Below, one piece after another: positions 22,733 through 24,010 of a stretch of 24,010 nucleotides of DNA. Positions within the stretch are counted from its first letter, which is position 1; every line of letters begins with the position of its first letter. The DNA is from a virus: positions 1 through 24,010 of the IMG/VR virus record IMGVR_UViG_3300025325_000135; one strand, 5' to 3'. The notes below the pieces were generated by a model. It was not told where the DNA came from and did no database searches. It saw nothing but the letters and a program-made list of their open reading frames with translations. The translations under genes and the position numbers were made by a program.

Positions 22733-24010
22733 ATGCCCAGCCTCGCATATCTAAAACTGTCCGATCGTCTGGCCTGTCAAGCCGGTCCTGCCGTTATTTA
22801 CGGGGTGCTGCACCCCGAGGAGCTGCTCGAGGCCAGTGACCTGATGGCGATCGAGGAGCAGGAGTCGCTGAGTTTCGCCTACGCCCGGGTGGATCGCCAG
22901 GGCGAGCCCCGGAGCATCACCGCCCAGATGCGCGCCGGCCGGGTTATCACCGAGATGTGGGAGGACGACTCGTTCGACGAGTGGCGCCTGGGCGGCCTCG
23001 TCCAGGGTCGGGCGCTTCGCGGCCGTGTCAGCGTGCAAGGCGTCCCCTTGAGCCTCGATTTGGCCGAGCGGCCTGGGGCCGCGAGCGGGAAGGGCTGGGT
23101 GTCGGAGCTCAGCAACGGCGAGCGGATCTTCGACTACGAGATCGCGGAACGCACCGCCTCGAGCATCCTCTCCAGCTACGTGATCCCGAACCTCGCCTCC
23201 TGGATCACGCTGGGCACGGTGGACCCGACACTCGTCATCCCTGCGATCAGCGTCAACCGCTTAACGCCCTGGCAACTGGCGCTCGCGGTCCGCGACGCCC
23301 TGCGGGAAATGGACGTGCCGTGTGAGCTCCGGCTCCGTCGGAATGGCACGACCGACTACAAGCTGGATCTGGTCACGCAGATCGGCGCCAGTGCCGCGAC
23401 GCCGATTTTTCATCCACACTGTAGCCTTCGGTCGCTGGTGGTGCGGACCGACCCCACGCTCCAGGCGACGCGCCTGCTGGTCCGCGGTGGCACGGCGCCG
23501 GACAGCTTCCCCGGGATCCTCGGGCGAGCCCGCTGGAAAGGGGGCGCGCCAAGCGGCACCGTGATCGCACTCAGCGATCGGAACGGTGGGAGCTCGCCCA
23601 TCGCCTTCGCAGATCAGTGGGTCGGGGCCTATCTCCTCCGGGTCAAAACCGGCCGGACGTTTGCGATCACGGCGGCGGATGCCGTGGCGGGCAGTGTCAC
23701 GCTCGGTGGCGGGGTGAGTACGATCGCCGCGGACGAAGACTTCGAGTTCCGGCTCACTGAGCCGCTCACCAATACGGCGCGTCGGATCGGCGCGGATACC
23801 AACCCGAAGACTCATGCCTTTGTGCTGACCGTCGTCGCGAGCACGGTCTTCACCTTGGTCGAGCGATGGGTGACCACCGATGCGGTCGGCGTCGACGATC
23901 AGCACATGGACTGGTATCTCCGTCGAGCGAGCGCGGTGGCCACGCCGACCTTTAGCAACATGACGTCGGGTGGGGTTCTGACGGTCTCCAGCGTCGCGGG
24001 GATTCAGGTG
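22733..24010 (+). CDS. Tail-tip / Tal-like protein, incomplete at right edge
   Basis: An open frame starts at ATG 22733 and runs without a stop through the last codon of the window, giving at least 426 residues (MPSLAYLKLSDRLACQAGPA...). Early parts (VIYGVLHPEELLEASDLMAIEEQESLSFAYARVD, RVITEMWEDDSFDEWRLGGLVQGR) fit baseplate-hub or tail-tip proteins that follow Dit, and IIPAISVN-like strands plus TPWQLALAVRDALREMDVPCELRLRRNG are typical of the hub region of such tail-tip proteins. Later repeats of beta strands (TFAITAADAVAGSVTLGGGVSTIAADEDFEFRLTEPL) suggest added domains. It would form the tail tip, possibly with peptidoglycan-cleaving activity further downstream. No clear ribosome binding site precedes it. 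Confidence 0.78.
   Translation, partial: MPSLAYLKLSDRLACQAGPAVIYGVLHPEELLEASDLMAIEEQESLSFAYARVDRQGEPRSITAQMRAGRVITEMWEDDSFDEWRLGGLVQGRALRGRVSVQGVPLSLDLAERPGAASGKGWVSELSNGERIFDYEIAERTASSILSSYVIPNLASWITLGTVDPTLVIPAISVNRLTPWQLALAVRDALREMDVPCELRLRRNGTTDYKLDLVTQIGASAATPIFHPHCSLRSLVVRTDPTLQATRLLVRGGTAPDSFPGILGRARWKGGAPSGTVIALSDRNGGSSPIAFADQWVGAYLLRVKTGRTFAITAADAVAGSVTLGGGVSTIAADEDFEFRLTEPLTNTARRIGADTNPKTHAFVLTVVASTVFTLVERWVTTDAVGVDDQHMDWYLRRASAVATPTFSNMTSGGVLTVSSVAGIQV

Overview
The window is one continuous rightward gene block from a tailed double-stranded DNA phage (siphovirus-like, with an HK97-type head and a long non-contractile tail), either free or as a prophage. G+C is high, roughly two thirds by eye. 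Genes are almost all on the + strand and packed end to end, many joined by ATGA, GTGA or TGATG stop/start overlaps, with GGAGG-type ribosome binding sites. No ribosomal, tRNA, integrase, repressor or lysis gene is visible, so neither lifestyle nor host can be read from this piece. The protein mix resembles environmental phages of high-GC soil or freshwater bacteria; that is impression, not proof.

Left part (1-6200), DNA metabolism: a DUF1064-type nuclease-fold protein, a DPPY-type beta-class DNA methyltransferase with a striking nine-cysteine run, two small zinc-motif proteins, a winged-helix-like protein, a second PDDEXK-type protein with a zinc ribbon, a replication-initiator-like protein whose linker DNA carries iteron-like repeats, a fused primase-polymerase/DnaB-like helicase, a small helical protein, an HNH protein and the N-terminal stub of a P-loop ATPase.

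Boundary (about 6200-6400): an interval with a 14-bp hairpin and a weak promoter-like pair, separating replication from packaging genes. It may mark the start of late transcription (inference).

Packaging and head (6394-13875): HNH protein, small terminase, a 64-aa linker gene, large terminase, portal, prohead protease, a Com-like zinc-ribbon protein, a structured leader, the major capsid protein with its own N-terminal delta-like domain, two small beta-rich proteins (decoration candidates) and a small protein with a basic, proline-rich tail.

Neck and tail (13868-24010): gp6-like connector, stopper-like protein, gp10-like protein, tail terminator-like protein, a large tail tube protein with an internal insertion, a second structured leader, the tail assembly chaperone pair with a canonical -1 slippery site (G GGA AAA), tape measure, Dit-like distal tail protein, a putative receptor or carbohydrate-binding protein, and a tail-tip protein that runs off the right end.

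The strongest non-routine observations are the programmed frameshift, the possible lambda-like origin inside the initiator gene, the structured capsid-gene leader directly after a Com-like zinc protein, the truncated ATPase and the Cys9 run in the methyltransferase. I found no clearly new multi-gene system.
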